Positions 7,281 through 15,675 of a stretch of 64,000 nt of DNA are shown here, in pieces. Where the stretch lies: IMG/VR virus record IMGVR_UViG_3300005748_000015, positions 62,001-126,000 of that record; one strand, given 5' to 3'. The position numbers and the translations under genes are program-made. Under the pieces are notes generated by a model, which was given only the letters and a program-made list of their open reading frames with translations, ran no database searches and was not told where the DNA came from. Positions within the stretch are counted from its first letter, which is position 1. Every line of letters starts with the position of its first letter. Origin of the DNA: a virus.

Positions 7281-9023
7281 CTATCCTTCGCAGGATGCAC
7301 ATCCATCATCTCTACTGGCTACATCAGCTTGAATACCAGCTTTTGATCTACAGTAATAAAGTGTTTTTACTCCATTTTTCCAAGCCTCAATGTGTACACT
7401 ATTAAAATAGCTAGGCTTTACATCTACTGGAAAAAACAAGTTCAAACTTTGAGATTGACATATAAACTTTTGTCTTTGAGCCGCTTGTTGTACAATACTC
7501 ATTTGATTAATCTCATAAGCTGTTTTAAATATGTTTTTTTCTTCATCAGATAAGAAGGCCAGATGTTGAACTGATCCGTGTTTTCTAGCAATGTCTTTCC
7601 AAATTTTTTCATCATTCTTTCCATGCTTATCTAATAATATCATAAGATGTGGATTTTTTCTAATAAAAGTTCCCTTGGCTGTTTTGTCTACATAAGCATT
7701 GGCAATTATAGGCTCAATTCCTGCCGAAACATCACCTGATATTATAGAGTTAGATCGTGTTGGAGCAATAGCTGTAAGATGTGAGTTAAACATTCCTGTG
7801 CCCTCACACCATTCAGGTTCCCCAAATTCATAAGCCATTGACTTAGATTGTTTTACAGCTTCTTTGTTTATATACTTAAATATTTCAGCATTTAACATCA
7901 TTGTTTGAAATCCTTCAAATGCCATATTTTTAGATTGTAAAAGTGTATGCCAACCTAATACACCAATACCGATGGCACGACCTTTTTTGGCATGTCTAAC
8001 AACTTTTTCTAATCCAGATATTTGAGAGCCTTTATCAATAAACTCGTCTAATACAGCGTTTAAAAACAACGTAGCTACTGCTGGTATCGAATACCCTCTA
8101 ATGTTGGTATTTCTCCATTCGTCCCATCGTGATAAATTTAACGAAGCCAAGCAACAAATAAAACTATGATCATCGTCTGTATAAAGCGTGATCTCACTAC
8201 AAATATTTGTCATGTCAATTTTAAGATCGTTTTTTTTGTAAGCTTCTGGATTGTTGTTATTTACATTATCTTTATACATAATGTAAGGCTCACCTGTTTC
8301 CATACGAGATTTCATAAGTTCAGCCCATTTAGCTCTAGCTTTGTAGTCACCGTCTAATACTTTTTCCATAAAATTATTATCAATAACAGTACAGTGGTGT
8401 AAGTTTTGACACTGACGATTTACATCGCCTTCTGGCCTTCTCATTCTTACAAACTCATGCCAATCACCATGTTCAATGTTTAGATTAGCAGATGCTGCTC
8501 CACGCCTAGTAGAGCCTTGAGATATACCGATAACCGTTGAGTCGTATATTTTCATAAAAGGAATGATACCTTCTGAACTACCATTCTCACCATTTTTAAT
8601 TAAAGAACCTCTTGGGCGAACTCTTTGTAAGTTTATACCTACTCCACCACCACCTTTGGTTAGTAAGGCAAGCTCTGTAGCGCACCCCATAATACTCTGT
8701 ATAGAGTCTCCTACGTCATTTCCATAACAAGATATAGGTAACCCCCTATCAAGGCCTAGATTAGACAGTACAGGGCTTGCAGGGCATAACCAATTGTTCC
8801 ACATGGCCTGAAAAAACATGCCAGATAAATGATGATAAGACATATGAAAGTTACGATCTTTCAAGTACTTAGCTGCACTTTTGGCTACACGCTCGTACAT
8901 TTTACGAGGCGTTTCGCCTTTAAGTCTGTAACCTCTTGAAATTGTTATATACCCTGCTTTCGTGTACCACTCCGGTGCCTCCCCTTTCTTTTTCAATTCA
9001 TTTAACTCTTTTTCGTAATCCAC
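7281..9023 (-). CDS. nrdA: Ribonucleoside-diphosphate reductase, large (alpha) subunit
   Basis: Class I ribonucleotide reductase catalytic subunit (580 residues) that reduces ribonucleotides to deoxyribonucleotides. It has the SCYGND cysteine, a GGGGVGINLQ loop, the radical-site NICSEI (Asn, Cys, Glu), the partner CCLASLNL cysteine, and a C-terminal CASCEG redox pair. It is shorter than E. coli NrdA (about 760) and begins without an ATP-cone domain, so dATP inhibition through that domain is not expected. It starts at GTG with an AAGGAG site, overlapping the end of the HNH-like gene. It forms an operon with nrdB, interrupted by two small genes. Confidence 0.93.
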   Translation of the reverse strand: MDYEKELNELKKKGEAPEWYTKAGYITISRGYRLKGETPRKMYERVAKSAAKYLKDRNFHMSYHHLSGMFFQAMWNNWLCPASPVLSNLGLDRGLPISCYGNDVGDSIQSIMGCATELALLTKGGGGVGINLQRVRPRGSLIKNGENGSSEGIIPFMKIYDSTVIGISQGSTRRGAASANLNIEHGDWHEFVRMRRPEGDVNRQCQNLHHCTVIDNNFMEKVLDGDYKARAKWAELMKSRMETGEPYIMYKDNVNNNNPEAYKKNDLKIDMTNICSEITLYTDDDHSFICCLASLNLSRWDEWRNTNIRGYSIPAVATLFLNAVLDEFIDKGSQISGLEKVVRHAKKGRAIGIGVLGWHTLLQSKNMAFEGFQTMMLNAEIFKYINKEAVKQSKSMAYEFGEPEWCEGTGMFNSHLTAIAPTRSNSIISGDVSAGIEPIIANAYVDKTAKGTFIRKNPHLMILLDKHGKNDEKIWKDIARKHGSVQHLAFLSDEEKNIFKTAYEINQMSIVQQAAQRQKFICQSQSLNLFFPVDVKPSYFNSVHIEAWKNGVKTLYYCRSKAGIQADVASRDDGCASCEG

Positions 9024-9259
9024 TCGTGTATCTCCTTAATTTTATCAACAAAAACATCTTTTGACATATCTCTTTTCATATAGTTGCATTCACTACAACA
9101 AGGTACTACGTTATCTTTATTGTGAGGTAATTTTTGATTTAACCTATCTAGTCCGTTATATATAAAAAAACATTTTTCTATATTATCTCGAAAAGACATT
9201 TGTGTAAAATATTCTTCACCTTTTAATTGAAGCTCTTCTAATTCTTTTTGTAATGACAT
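9002..9259 (-). CDS. HNH-like endonuclease, short and probably degenerate
   Basis: 85 residues. The C-terminal half, GLDRLNQK then NKDNVVPCCSECNYMK, closely follows the HNH pattern usually read as xIDRIDNxxGYTxDNVVPCCxxCNxxK. The expected catalytic His of the first half and the N-terminal zinc cysteines are missing, so this looks like a truncated or decayed homing endonuclease. Its position between nrdB and nrdA is a common site for homing genes in phages. It may still bind DNA. Confidence 0.6.
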   Translation of the reverse strand: MSLQKELEELQLKGEEYFTQMSFRDNIEKCFFIYNGLDRLNQKLPHNKDNVVPCCSECNYMKRDMSKDVFVDKIKEIHEWITKKS

Positions 9260-9262
9260 TTT

Positions 9263-9472
9263 CTACCCTTTAAATCCTATTTCTTTCATTTCTGAATCGG
9301 TAAAACAAATATTGTAATGTATATACTCTCTACCACAATCCTCGTGTTCTTCTGATTTGTATCCACTCACATTCCCAGCAATAAAGGGGATATTACATAT
9401 AACCTCTTTTTTACACTTTAAACATTTACCTTTAATATATTCTTTGGGCCAAGGTCTTTTTTCTTTACTCAT
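9263..9472 (-). CDS. Small cysteine-rich (zinc-binding) protein
   Basis: 69 residues with a CLKC pair at the N-terminus and further Cys/His (EHEDCGREYIHYNIC), consistent with one zinc site. The start at 9472 overlaps the nrdB stop. Function unknown; its placement between nrdB and nrdA suggests it came with the HNH-like gene or serves the reductase. Confidence 0.5.
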   Translation of the reverse strand: MSKEKRPWPKEYIKGKCLKCKKEVICNIPFIAGNVSGYKSEEHEDCGREYIHYNICFTDSEMKEIGFKG

Positions 9473-10437
9473 TATTCTTCCTCAAATAAATTATCTATTG
9501 TAAATTGACACTTAGCATAATCGGTAACACGACTACTAAAAAAATCTGTCAACTTAGTTCCACCACTAAGCTCATCAAACCATGCCATTTTTTTGAGACT
9601 TTCCTGGTCAATATTTTTCCAGTTAGTTTTAAGTCCTAAATCATGTAGTTTAGCATTAGCCCTCATTCTAATAAAATTTTTAAGATCACTAGGATTAAGG
9701 CCTCTAATTTCGCCTAAGCTAAATGCGTTTTCAATAAAATCATCCTCTAGCTTTACCGATAGTCTTGCTGCATTGTATATTTCTTTTTTAAGTTCATCAT
9801 CCCATATGTCAGGATTTTCTTCAATAAAAGTTCTGAACAACCAGCAACCAGCTTCTGAATGTAAGGATTCATCACGCACTGACCAGCTAACTATTGTTTC
9901 AACGCCTTCTAACAAATTAAAACGTGAAAAATTCATAAGTATTGCAAAGGAACTAAATAAATTTACACCTTCAGTAAATCCACTAAATATAGCCAGTGAT
10001 CTAGCTATATCTCTTTTGCTTTTGCCTTTAACTTGTTTTAGTGCGTCTAATTTTGCAACAGCAGTTTCGTCTTGTAAAAATGCTGAATAATCATCTAAAC
10101 CCAAACTATCATTAAGATATGAATATCCTACAATATGAATACTTTCCATTGCGCCAAAAGCTGATGCCATCATAGCTATTTCAGGCTTTGGAAACCATTT
10201 AGAAATTCTTGTGCTCCAATATTCATTAACATTTATTTCTGTTTGCGTAAATGATTTCAATATCTGACCTATCACAAGTCTTTCTGAATTGGTTAGTTTA
10301 CCTTTCCAATCACTAATATCTTTTGACATAGCTACTTCTGATGGTAGCCAGTGTGCGTTTTGTTGTTTTTCAAAGTATTCGTAAGCACGATTGTACTCAA
10401 AAGGTTTGTAGACTTCTCTGGGTTTTGTTAACGGCAT
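9472..10437 (-). CDS. nrdB: Ribonucleoside-diphosphate reductase, small (beta) subunit
   Basis: A 321-residue ferritin-like radical-generating subunit. Metal ligands are all visible: TQTEIN (where many homologues have Asp), AMESIH, FTEGVN and RDESLH. The radical tyrosine is at the expected place, four residues after the histidine of ESIH (ESIHIVGY). It partners NrdA at 7281. It starts 28 bases after a class A promoter, so the reductase operon is probably expressed early. Confidence 0.93.
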   Translation of the reverse strand: MPLTKPREVYKPFEYNRAYEYFEKQQNAHWLPSEVAMSKDISDWKGKLTNSERLVIGQILKSFTQTEINVNEYWSTRISKWFPKPEIAMMASAFGAMESIHIVGYSYLNDSLGLDDYSAFLQDETAVAKLDALKQVKGKSKRDIARSLAIFSGFTEGVNLFSSFAILMNFSRFNLLEGVETIVSWSVRDESLHSEAGCWLFRTFIEENPDIWDDELKKEIYNAARLSVKLEDDFIENAFSLGEIRGLNPSDLKNFIRMRANAKLHDLGLKTNWKNIDQESLKKMAWFDELSGGTKLTDFFSSRVTDYAKCQFTIDNLFEEE

Positions 10438-10465
10438 ATCACTCCTTGCAACTTTAACTTACAAC

Positions 10466-10477
10466 CATAATATCATA
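10466..10477 (-). promoter_or_regulatory. Extended -10 promoter (class A motif) for nrdB
   Basis: Minus-strand TATGATATTATG containing TG-A-TATTAT, 28 bases before the nrdB ATG. Confidence 0.55.
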
Positions 10478-10489
10478 TTGTTTTTGAAA

Positions 10490-11290
10490 TCAGAAGTAAA
10501 AAATTCTACGGGTAATTAATATTGATATAAACAAAAGTAAAACACGAAAAAATGCTTTACCATACGCTTTGTATCTTATTAAATCAGAAACTTCTTTTGT
10601 AGCACCAGCCGCTTGTTTTTCTTTAAGCTCAATTAATTTTGTTGTCAACTTTTCTTTTTCTAATCTTGTTGCAGAATAATTCCGTGGCCAATCTTTTTTA
10701 AGATAGTAATCCATGTCTTTTTGTTTTTGTTTTATTTGCTCTTCTAACAATATAATTTGTTGAGCGATTACATTTGTATTACTTGTAGTTTTACTACTAT
10801 CAATAAAAGTTTTTGATGTAATAACAAATAGCATTAAACAAAAAATACTTGTTCGTAAAACTCCAACTGCTGCTGTTTGTATTTTTGTATCAGAACGATA
10901 TCCAGATAAAAATATAAAACATACTTCTGTTAGAATTGCTTTTACATAAGTCTTAGTATTAATAGAACCATCAATAGAATAAAACTCTAAAGCTTCACTT
11001 ACAAGAAAGCCTGTGATAGTAACCAATAGTAAAAAATAAAATAACTTGCTAATGTTTCCAAAAACTGTATTATAAATCCACCTTTTTAGCCGTGATTGTT
11101 TCCACTTGTCAAGGTTTTCTTGGCTAAATACTGTATAAACTGACAAAGAAGAATCACTAAAAATTTTTCTAATAAGATCGTTAATCTCATCAAGAAAAGA
11201 CATAGTTTCTTTTTCACTATCTTCTAACTCTACTTGATAGTCTCTTCTAAGTTTGTTTACCTTGTCTAATATTTCTTGATCATTTTTCAT
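10490..11290 (-). CDS. Multi-pass membrane protein with coiled-coil segment
   Basis: 266 residues with four likely membrane segments: LFYFLLLVTITGFLV near 85-105, ILTEVCFIFLSG near 118-130, SIFCLMLFVIT near 145-160, and a C-terminal FFRVLLLFISILI. Between the third and fourth is a charged coiled coil (EEQIKQKQKDMDYYLK). No lysis signature or known family is evident; a holin is possible but the length and coiled coil argue against a standard one. Confidence 0.6.
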   Translation of the reverse strand: MKNDQEILDKVNKLRRDYQVELEDSEKETMSFLDEINDLIRKIFSDSSLSVYTVFSQENLDKWKQSRLKRWIYNTVFGNISKLFYFLLLVTITGFLVSEALEFYSIDGSINTKTYVKAILTEVCFIFLSGYRSDTKIQTAAVGVLRTSIFCLMLFVITSKTFIDSSKTTSNTNVIAQQIILLEEQIKQKQKDMDYYLKKDWPRNYSATRLEKEKLTTKLIELKEKQAAGATKEVSDLIRYKAYGKAFFRVLLLFISILITRRIFYF

Positions 11291-11627
11291 CTTTATATTC
11301 TTTATTTAAGAAATCATCCCAATTAAAATTATCATTAACATCTACAGCATAAATTTTTTCTTCTTGTTTATCAATACAAATGTCACGCTTCCATTGTGTG
11401 GTATCTTTAATTTCCGCACCATCTACAAAACCTGGATGTTCAAAGGTAGCAACATAAGGGATAGAAAGATTATAAACGCCTAATTCCTCAATACTGATTA
11501 ATTCTGTATCAAAAGGCAACTGTACCATTACATACCCTACACACCTGTCTATGCATTCTTTTATTTTGTACTTGTCATTTCCACACATCACTCCAGATAC
11601 TTCAAATTTATATGTAATCTGTCCCAT
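11280..11627 (-). CDS. Hypothetical protein
   Basis: 115 residues, beta-rich with four scattered cysteines (CGNDKYKIKECIDRCVGY and DICID). The 3' end overlaps the membrane protein start by 11 bases. Not recognised. Confidence 0.5.
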   Translation of the reverse strand: MGQITYKFEVSGVMCGNDKYKIKECIDRCVGYVMVQLPFDTELISIEELGVYNLSIPYVATFEHPGFVDGAEIKDTTQWKRDICIDKQEEKIYAVDVNDNFNWDDFLNKEYKDEK

Positions 11628-12257
11628 TTAAACCTCTTGTTGTTTTTTTCTTTTGGCTTCACGTTCAGTTTTGCGTCTTTCTTTAGCTAATCGCTTTTCT
11701 TCTTTTTCTTCCAAGTGCTCTTGGTATTTTTCTTTTAGCTCTTCAATCTTATCATCCAAATCCCAATCACCAGCTTTGTATTCTGAGTAATCGATATTCT
11801 TTCTAATAAAATTTTCTTTATCACTTTTTATTTTGTGACAACTTGGTTTTCCATCATTCTTTTTTAAAGGTGTACTACAAACAACTTGTAAATTATCTTT
11901 GCCACAAAAAATACGCTCTGCCATTTCATCATAGGTCATATCAGCTTCAACCTTATACAAGGGAACAACTGGATCGATATGATCAACTTGAACATATTTT
12001 TGCATAAACATACCACCACAAATAGCGCACGTATACCTTACTTGAAATCTTTTCCCTGGTGTACCATCCTTTTTTAGTGCTGGCGGTAATTCATGCCTAG
12101 CACGTTGCAATGTCTCCCACATTTGCGGAGACATTCTAAAAGATTGTCTTAAAGCACCTTTTACCCTATTTCTCTCTTGATTCCAACGCCCATTTTCATC
12201 ATACTCTTCATGCACATTTTCCAGCGATCTTTTGGGTTTATTTTTTCTGCGTGGCAT
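11628..12257 (-). CDS. HNH endonuclease
   Basis: 209 residues with a complete HNH/zinc module: YTCAICGG (first Cys pair), VQVDHIDPV (catalytic DH), GKDNLQVVC (Asn) and CHKIKSDKEN. The flanks are strongly basic (MPRRKNKPKR, KRLAKERRKTEREAKRKK). It could be a free-standing homing endonuclease or a packaging-associated HNH nuclease; its position inside an operon with coupled overlap on both sides makes a conserved phage function as likely as homing. Confidence 0.75.
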   Translation of the reverse strand: MPRRKNKPKRSLENVHEEYDENGRWNQERNRVKGALRQSFRMSPQMWETLQRARHELPPALKKDGTPGKRFQVRYTCAICGGMFMQKYVQVDHIDPVVPLYKVEADMTYDEMAERIFCGKDNLQVVCSTPLKKNDGKPSCHKIKSDKENFIRKNIDYSEYKAGDWDLDDKIEELKEKYQEHLEEKEEKRLAKERRKTEREAKRKKQQEV

Positions 12258-12757
12258 TACAGCTCTACTCTAATATCCTCAGTTCCAAATTTTTCTTTTA
12301 TATAAAACGAAATATATTTACATTTCATATCTAAAACTTGTATGGTAGGATTATAGTCTTCGTTTATTTGTTTAATCAAGTCAGATATTGCATTTAATTC
12401 TTCATCTTCTTGTTTTTGAAACTCTACAGAAGCAAGCTGTCTCTCATATTCAATTAAATTTTTTTCAAACTGCTCTCTAAGCTCACCTTCAAATTTATAT
12501 CCAAACTTATATATGCAATGCTTCATTTTTTTAATAGCCGAAATTGTTTGGTTGTATGCTTTTGAAAGTTCTGCTTTTTTTATTTTTAATTTTGTTAATT
12601 CTTCGTCACGTTCTTTGGCCATAACAAGGCCTTGTTTTTCACGCATGTAAATGACAAGACTATCTTCAAGTTCTTTTTGTGCTCTCATGTCTTTAATCAT
12701 ATTAGCAAATTGTGGAAACTTTTCTTCAACTTTTTCTTTCAAACTTTTTTTAGACAT
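12257..12757 (-). CDS. Coiled-coil protein of unknown function
   Basis: About 166 residues with long heptad regions (ELTKLKIKKAELSKAY, EFQKQEDEELNAISDL). The ATG at 12757 has an AAGGAG site at good spacing; an in-frame TTG upstream is less likely. The stop overlaps the HNH gene start. Not recognised. Confidence 0.55.
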   Translation of the reverse strand: MSKKSLKEKVEEKFPQFANMIKDMRAQKELEDSLVIYMREKQGLVMAKERDEELTKLKIKKAELSKAYNQTISAIKKMKHCIYKFGYKFEGELREQFEKNLIEYERQLASVEFQKQEDEELNAISDLIKQINEDYNPTIQVLDMKCKYISFYIKEKFGTEDIRVEL

Positions 12758-12768
12758 AACCAATCTCC

Positions 12769-13128
12769 TTAAAGTTTATCTTCTCTTTTATCAAATTTAG
12801 CTAATCTTTTTAAACAACCTATTTTATTTAAATGCCCTATGGTAGCCTCAATAACACAAAGATTAGGTAAATTACCCTGCGTCACTGGAACCTTTCTTTC
12901 TCCTAAAAAAATCTTCATATTATTGTTAGAAAAATTATGTTTAGCAGACCCAATGATTGCATTTAAATCATGGTTGTCCATTAAATACTCAGCCTTATTT
13001 AGATGAATATATTTATCAAATAACTGTCTAAGCGTTTTTACTTTATCATTTTCTGTTTGATTTCTTATATTTTCAAGGAATCTTATAATATCTGAATTTA
13101 ACTGCTGTTCTAAATCTTTACTAGTCAT
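12769..13128 (-). CDS. Hypothetical protein downstream of SbcC
   Basis: 119 residues, helical, no known motif. Its ATG overlaps the stop codon of the SbcC-like gene (ATGA type), and a class A promoter lies 36 bases upstream within that gene, so it can be expressed both with SbcC and on its own. Confidence 0.5.
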   Translation of the reverse strand: MTSKDLEQQLNSDIIRFLENIRNQTENDKVKTLRQLFDKYIHLNKAEYLMDNHDLNAIIGSAKHNFSNNNMKIFLGERKVPVTQGNLPNLCVIEATIGHLNKIGCLKRLAKFDKREDKL

Positions 13129-15170
13129 ACTACAAAACTCTCTTCGTTTACTCGCCTTACTTTTATAATATCACACACCATCTCTTTAACCTCAGAAGAA
13201 TGATCTACCATTAATATTTTTTTATCCGTACTAATATTCTTAAGTATTTCTAAACATTGAATTTTAGAAACAGAATCAAGCCCGTCAAAACCTTCATCAA
13301 TAACTGAAAAATTAACACCCTTACGAGTATAGTTTTCAATCATTTCGCCTACAGCCAAGTCTACAGCTAAATCAGCTGCTGTGCGCTCTCCACCAGATAG
13401 TGTCTTAATAGATACGGCCAAATCGCCCTCAAGGTTTATTACGGCATTTACTTCGTTTTTAATCTTACCAGTTTTAGTCTCTTTAGCCCCTTCAAAATAA
13501 ATTACAGCATTGGCCATGTTAGGAATCATATTGATAATCTCAGTAGCTCTAGCACCGATATAATCAAGGGTATCTTGGAATTTCTGGAGAGTGTAGTTTC
13601 TAATAAGCCTAATTGACTCTTCTGATAATACAATATTCTTTTCAATCTTTTCAAGTTCTTCTGTGTTGTTTTCTAATTTAGTTTTAAATGCTTCAATTTT
13701 AATGTTAATATTTTCAACATCTGTCTCGTAAGCTTTTAAAGCATCTTCATAGTTTTTCTGTTTAAGTTCTGCCGTATCAATTTCATACTGAAGTTCAGCA
13801 AGTTTTTCTTTAATTCTGAATTTTTCGTTTTTAAATTCATTTTCAACAAACTGCTGTTGCTGATTCCATTTATTAAATTCTTCAAGGTATTTTTGTTTAG
13901 CCACGCTTTTAACATTGTCTTTTTCATTTTGAAGTTTTCTAACGTCTTCTTCAAGCATTACAAGTGCTTGTTTTTCATCAATGTTAATTTGCTTAAGTTG
14001 TCTATCCTCAAGGATTTCAATAGCTTTCTCTTCCATTACCATTAAGTGTGGTATTCGCTCAATCTCACTTCTATAACCAGCGATCTTTTCTTGATGCATA
14101 CCAGATTTATCTTTTAGCTCTTGTAGCTTATCACCACTATCTTGTTTCCACTCTCTCATACAAGTGGGACATTTTTCCTCTTCAACATGTTCAATTTGCT
14201 CCAATAGTGCGTTATGTCTATTTACCTCATCAATAAGAAGTTCTTTATAACTATTAGCTTTGGTGATATTGTCTTGAATTTTTCTTACAGCAAAGTTGGC
14301 TTGATCAATAGATTCTTTGTGATTTTTTTCATTTTCCTCAATTCTAGTTTTTAAAATTTCAATGTCAGATTTTTTAAGTTGTAAAGTTCCTTCTTTTTCA
14401 AATTTAGGACTTTCTGGCTCTTGTGGTTTAGGGCCAATACTCGTAACCATTTCTGTATATTTAAGTTCTTCACTTTGAAGTTTTTGTTTAAGCACATCCA
14501 TTTCAAGCTTGATCTTGTCGATATCAACGATCTCAGGCTTTACAGGTTTTTCTTTTTGTTTTAAGTGATCTTCAAATTGCTCAACTGTCTTTTGTAGTTC
14601 AAACACAGAACTTTCAAGCTCAATTTTTTTTGGCTTGTATTTATCTTTTAGTACATCATTCATTTTGTTAATTTTATTTTGATACTCTGTAAGATCAAGA
14701 CAGTCGATAAGGAATCCATGCGATTCTTTGGGTGTAAGATTTAAGAAGAACCCACCCTGTTTTTGACGCTTATAACACATTGTTTTAAGGAGTTTTCGAT
14801 TAACCCCGATAATTTGATCTAATTTTTCTTCTGCTAATTTGCTATTGCCTGATACAGTTTCTTCGGGCGTTTGAATAGTTAGCCCATCTTTTTTGGAGCG
14901 AGTAATGGTAATCCCTCCCTCAAATTCACCCTGAACCCAGATAGGAGACTTAGTAATCCTACTCTGCAATTGGGTTGAAGGGATATCCGATATTCCAAGG
15001 AGAAAAGCGAGTGCTTCCACTGTTGTTGATTTTCCTGCTCCACTAGAGCCTCCTGTGTTTGTATTTTCACCATCGATTTGAATAAGATGATCTCGACTTT
15101 CAAGATCAATAGTTTGCTTTTCAACAAACCTACCTATGCCTGAAAATGAATACCGTTTTAATTTTAACAT
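13125..15170 (-). CDS. SbcC/Rad50-like recombination ATPase (T4 gp46 type)
   Basis: 681-residue SMC-like ATPase of the nuclease complex that processes DNA ends. The N-terminal Walker A is GAGKSTTVEAL near residue 45. Two long coiled coils flank a CPTC zinc hook near residue 335. The C-terminal half has the signature LSGGERTAADLAV followed by Walker B SVIDEGFDGLD and the switch histidine LMVDHSS. It should pair with the SbcD-like phosphoesterase domain encoded at 17714. A role in end resection for recombination-dependent replication is expected by analogy with T4 gp46/gp47. Confidence 0.9.
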   Translation of the reverse strand: MLKLKRYSFSGIGRFVEKQTIDLESRDHLIQIDGENTNTGGSSGAGKSTTVEALAFLLGISDIPSTQLQSRITKSPIWVQGEFEGGITITRSKKDGLTIQTPEETVSGNSKLAEEKLDQIIGVNRKLLKTMCYKRQKQGGFFLNLTPKESHGFLIDCLDLTEYQNKINKMNDVLKDKYKPKKIELESSVFELQKTVEQFEDHLKQKEKPVKPEIVDIDKIKLEMDVLKQKLQSEELKYTEMVTSIGPKPQEPESPKFEKEGTLQLKKSDIEILKTRIEENEKNHKESIDQANFAVRKIQDNITKANSYKELLIDEVNRHNALLEQIEHVEEEKCPTCMREWKQDSGDKLQELKDKSGMHQEKIAGYRSEIERIPHLMVMEEKAIEILEDRQLKQINIDEKQALVMLEEDVRKLQNEKDNVKSVAKQKYLEEFNKWNQQQQFVENEFKNEKFRIKEKLAELQYEIDTAELKQKNYEDALKAYETDVENINIKIEAFKTKLENNTEELEKIEKNIVLSEESIRLIRNYTLQKFQDTLDYIGARATEIINMIPNMANAVIYFEGAKETKTGKIKNEVNAVINLEGDLAVSIKTLSGGERTAADLAVDLAVGEMIENYTRKGVNFSVIDEGFDGLDSVSKIQCLEILKNISTDKKILMVDHSSEVKEMVCDIIKVRRVNEESFVV
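13164..13175 (-). promoter_or_regulatory. Class A motif inside the SbcC gene
   Basis: Minus-strand TGTGATATTATA in codons near the SbcC C-terminus, 36 bases before the next start at 13128. Its full agreement with the other class A sites suggests an internal promoter. Confidence 0.5.
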
Positions 15171-15403
15171 TATTCTCCATTTACTTCTGTAAAATTTACC
15201 ATCATCTTTTCTGATGGATGATAATATAGCCTTGCGTATGTGGCTACGTCTTCTTCATCTACTTCATCATAACCTAAAAGCAGATTAAATTCAACAAATT
15301 GTTTCTTTCTTATTTTATCTATAACTCTTTGACTAACAAGGCCTTTGTAATTAAGGCCTGTGTTTTCATAGGTTAATTCTAATAAGTAAGTTTTTTCACT
15401 CAT
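15170..15403 (-). CDS. Small hypothetical protein
   Basis: 77 residues, acidic in the middle (DEVDEEDVATYARLYYH). The stop overlaps the SbcC-like gene start, and the start overlaps the upstream zinc-ribbon gene, so it is part of the same operon. Not recognised. Confidence 0.5.
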   Translation of the reverse strand: MSEKTYLLELTYENTGLNYKGLVSQRVIDKIRKKQFVEFNLLLGYDEVDEEDVATYARLYYHPSEKMMVNFTEVNGE

Positions 15404-15675
15404 TTTAAATTCTCCAACACAGAATCTCCACGTTTTTTTAGATCAGCTTGTTCTCTATCTTCAATAATCTCTACAATCTCTCTATCAAGTTCGGTAGCTT
15501 TAGCTTGTACGCCATTATCAATTACCATTTTACTTCTTTGTGTAGGGCCTGATAAAGTTCGTTTCATTTCTTCCCCACATTCTTCACACTTTATATTGTT
15601 AGTAATTTTTAAAGCGGTTGAGAAGAATTTCTTCTTCTCATAACCGCATGTACATTTGTAACTGATTCTTGGCAT
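15400..15675 (-). CDS. FmdB-like zinc-ribbon protein
   Basis: 91 residues. The first 40 hold a zinc ribbon with KCTCGYEKK and KCEECGEEMKR, the spacing seen in FmdB-type putative regulatory proteins. The C-terminal half is helical and charged. Role unknown; zinc ribbons of this kind often modulate transcription. Confidence 0.6.
   Translation of the reverse strand: MPRISYKCTCGYEKKKFFSTALKITNNIKCEECGEEMKRTLSGPTQRSKMVIDNGVQAKATELDREIVEIIEDREQADLKKRGDSVLENLK

Noticed and set aside
7281-9023. An intein in nrdA, a common host gene
   Set aside because: The frame is contiguous through all catalytic motifs and the length leaves no room for an intein.
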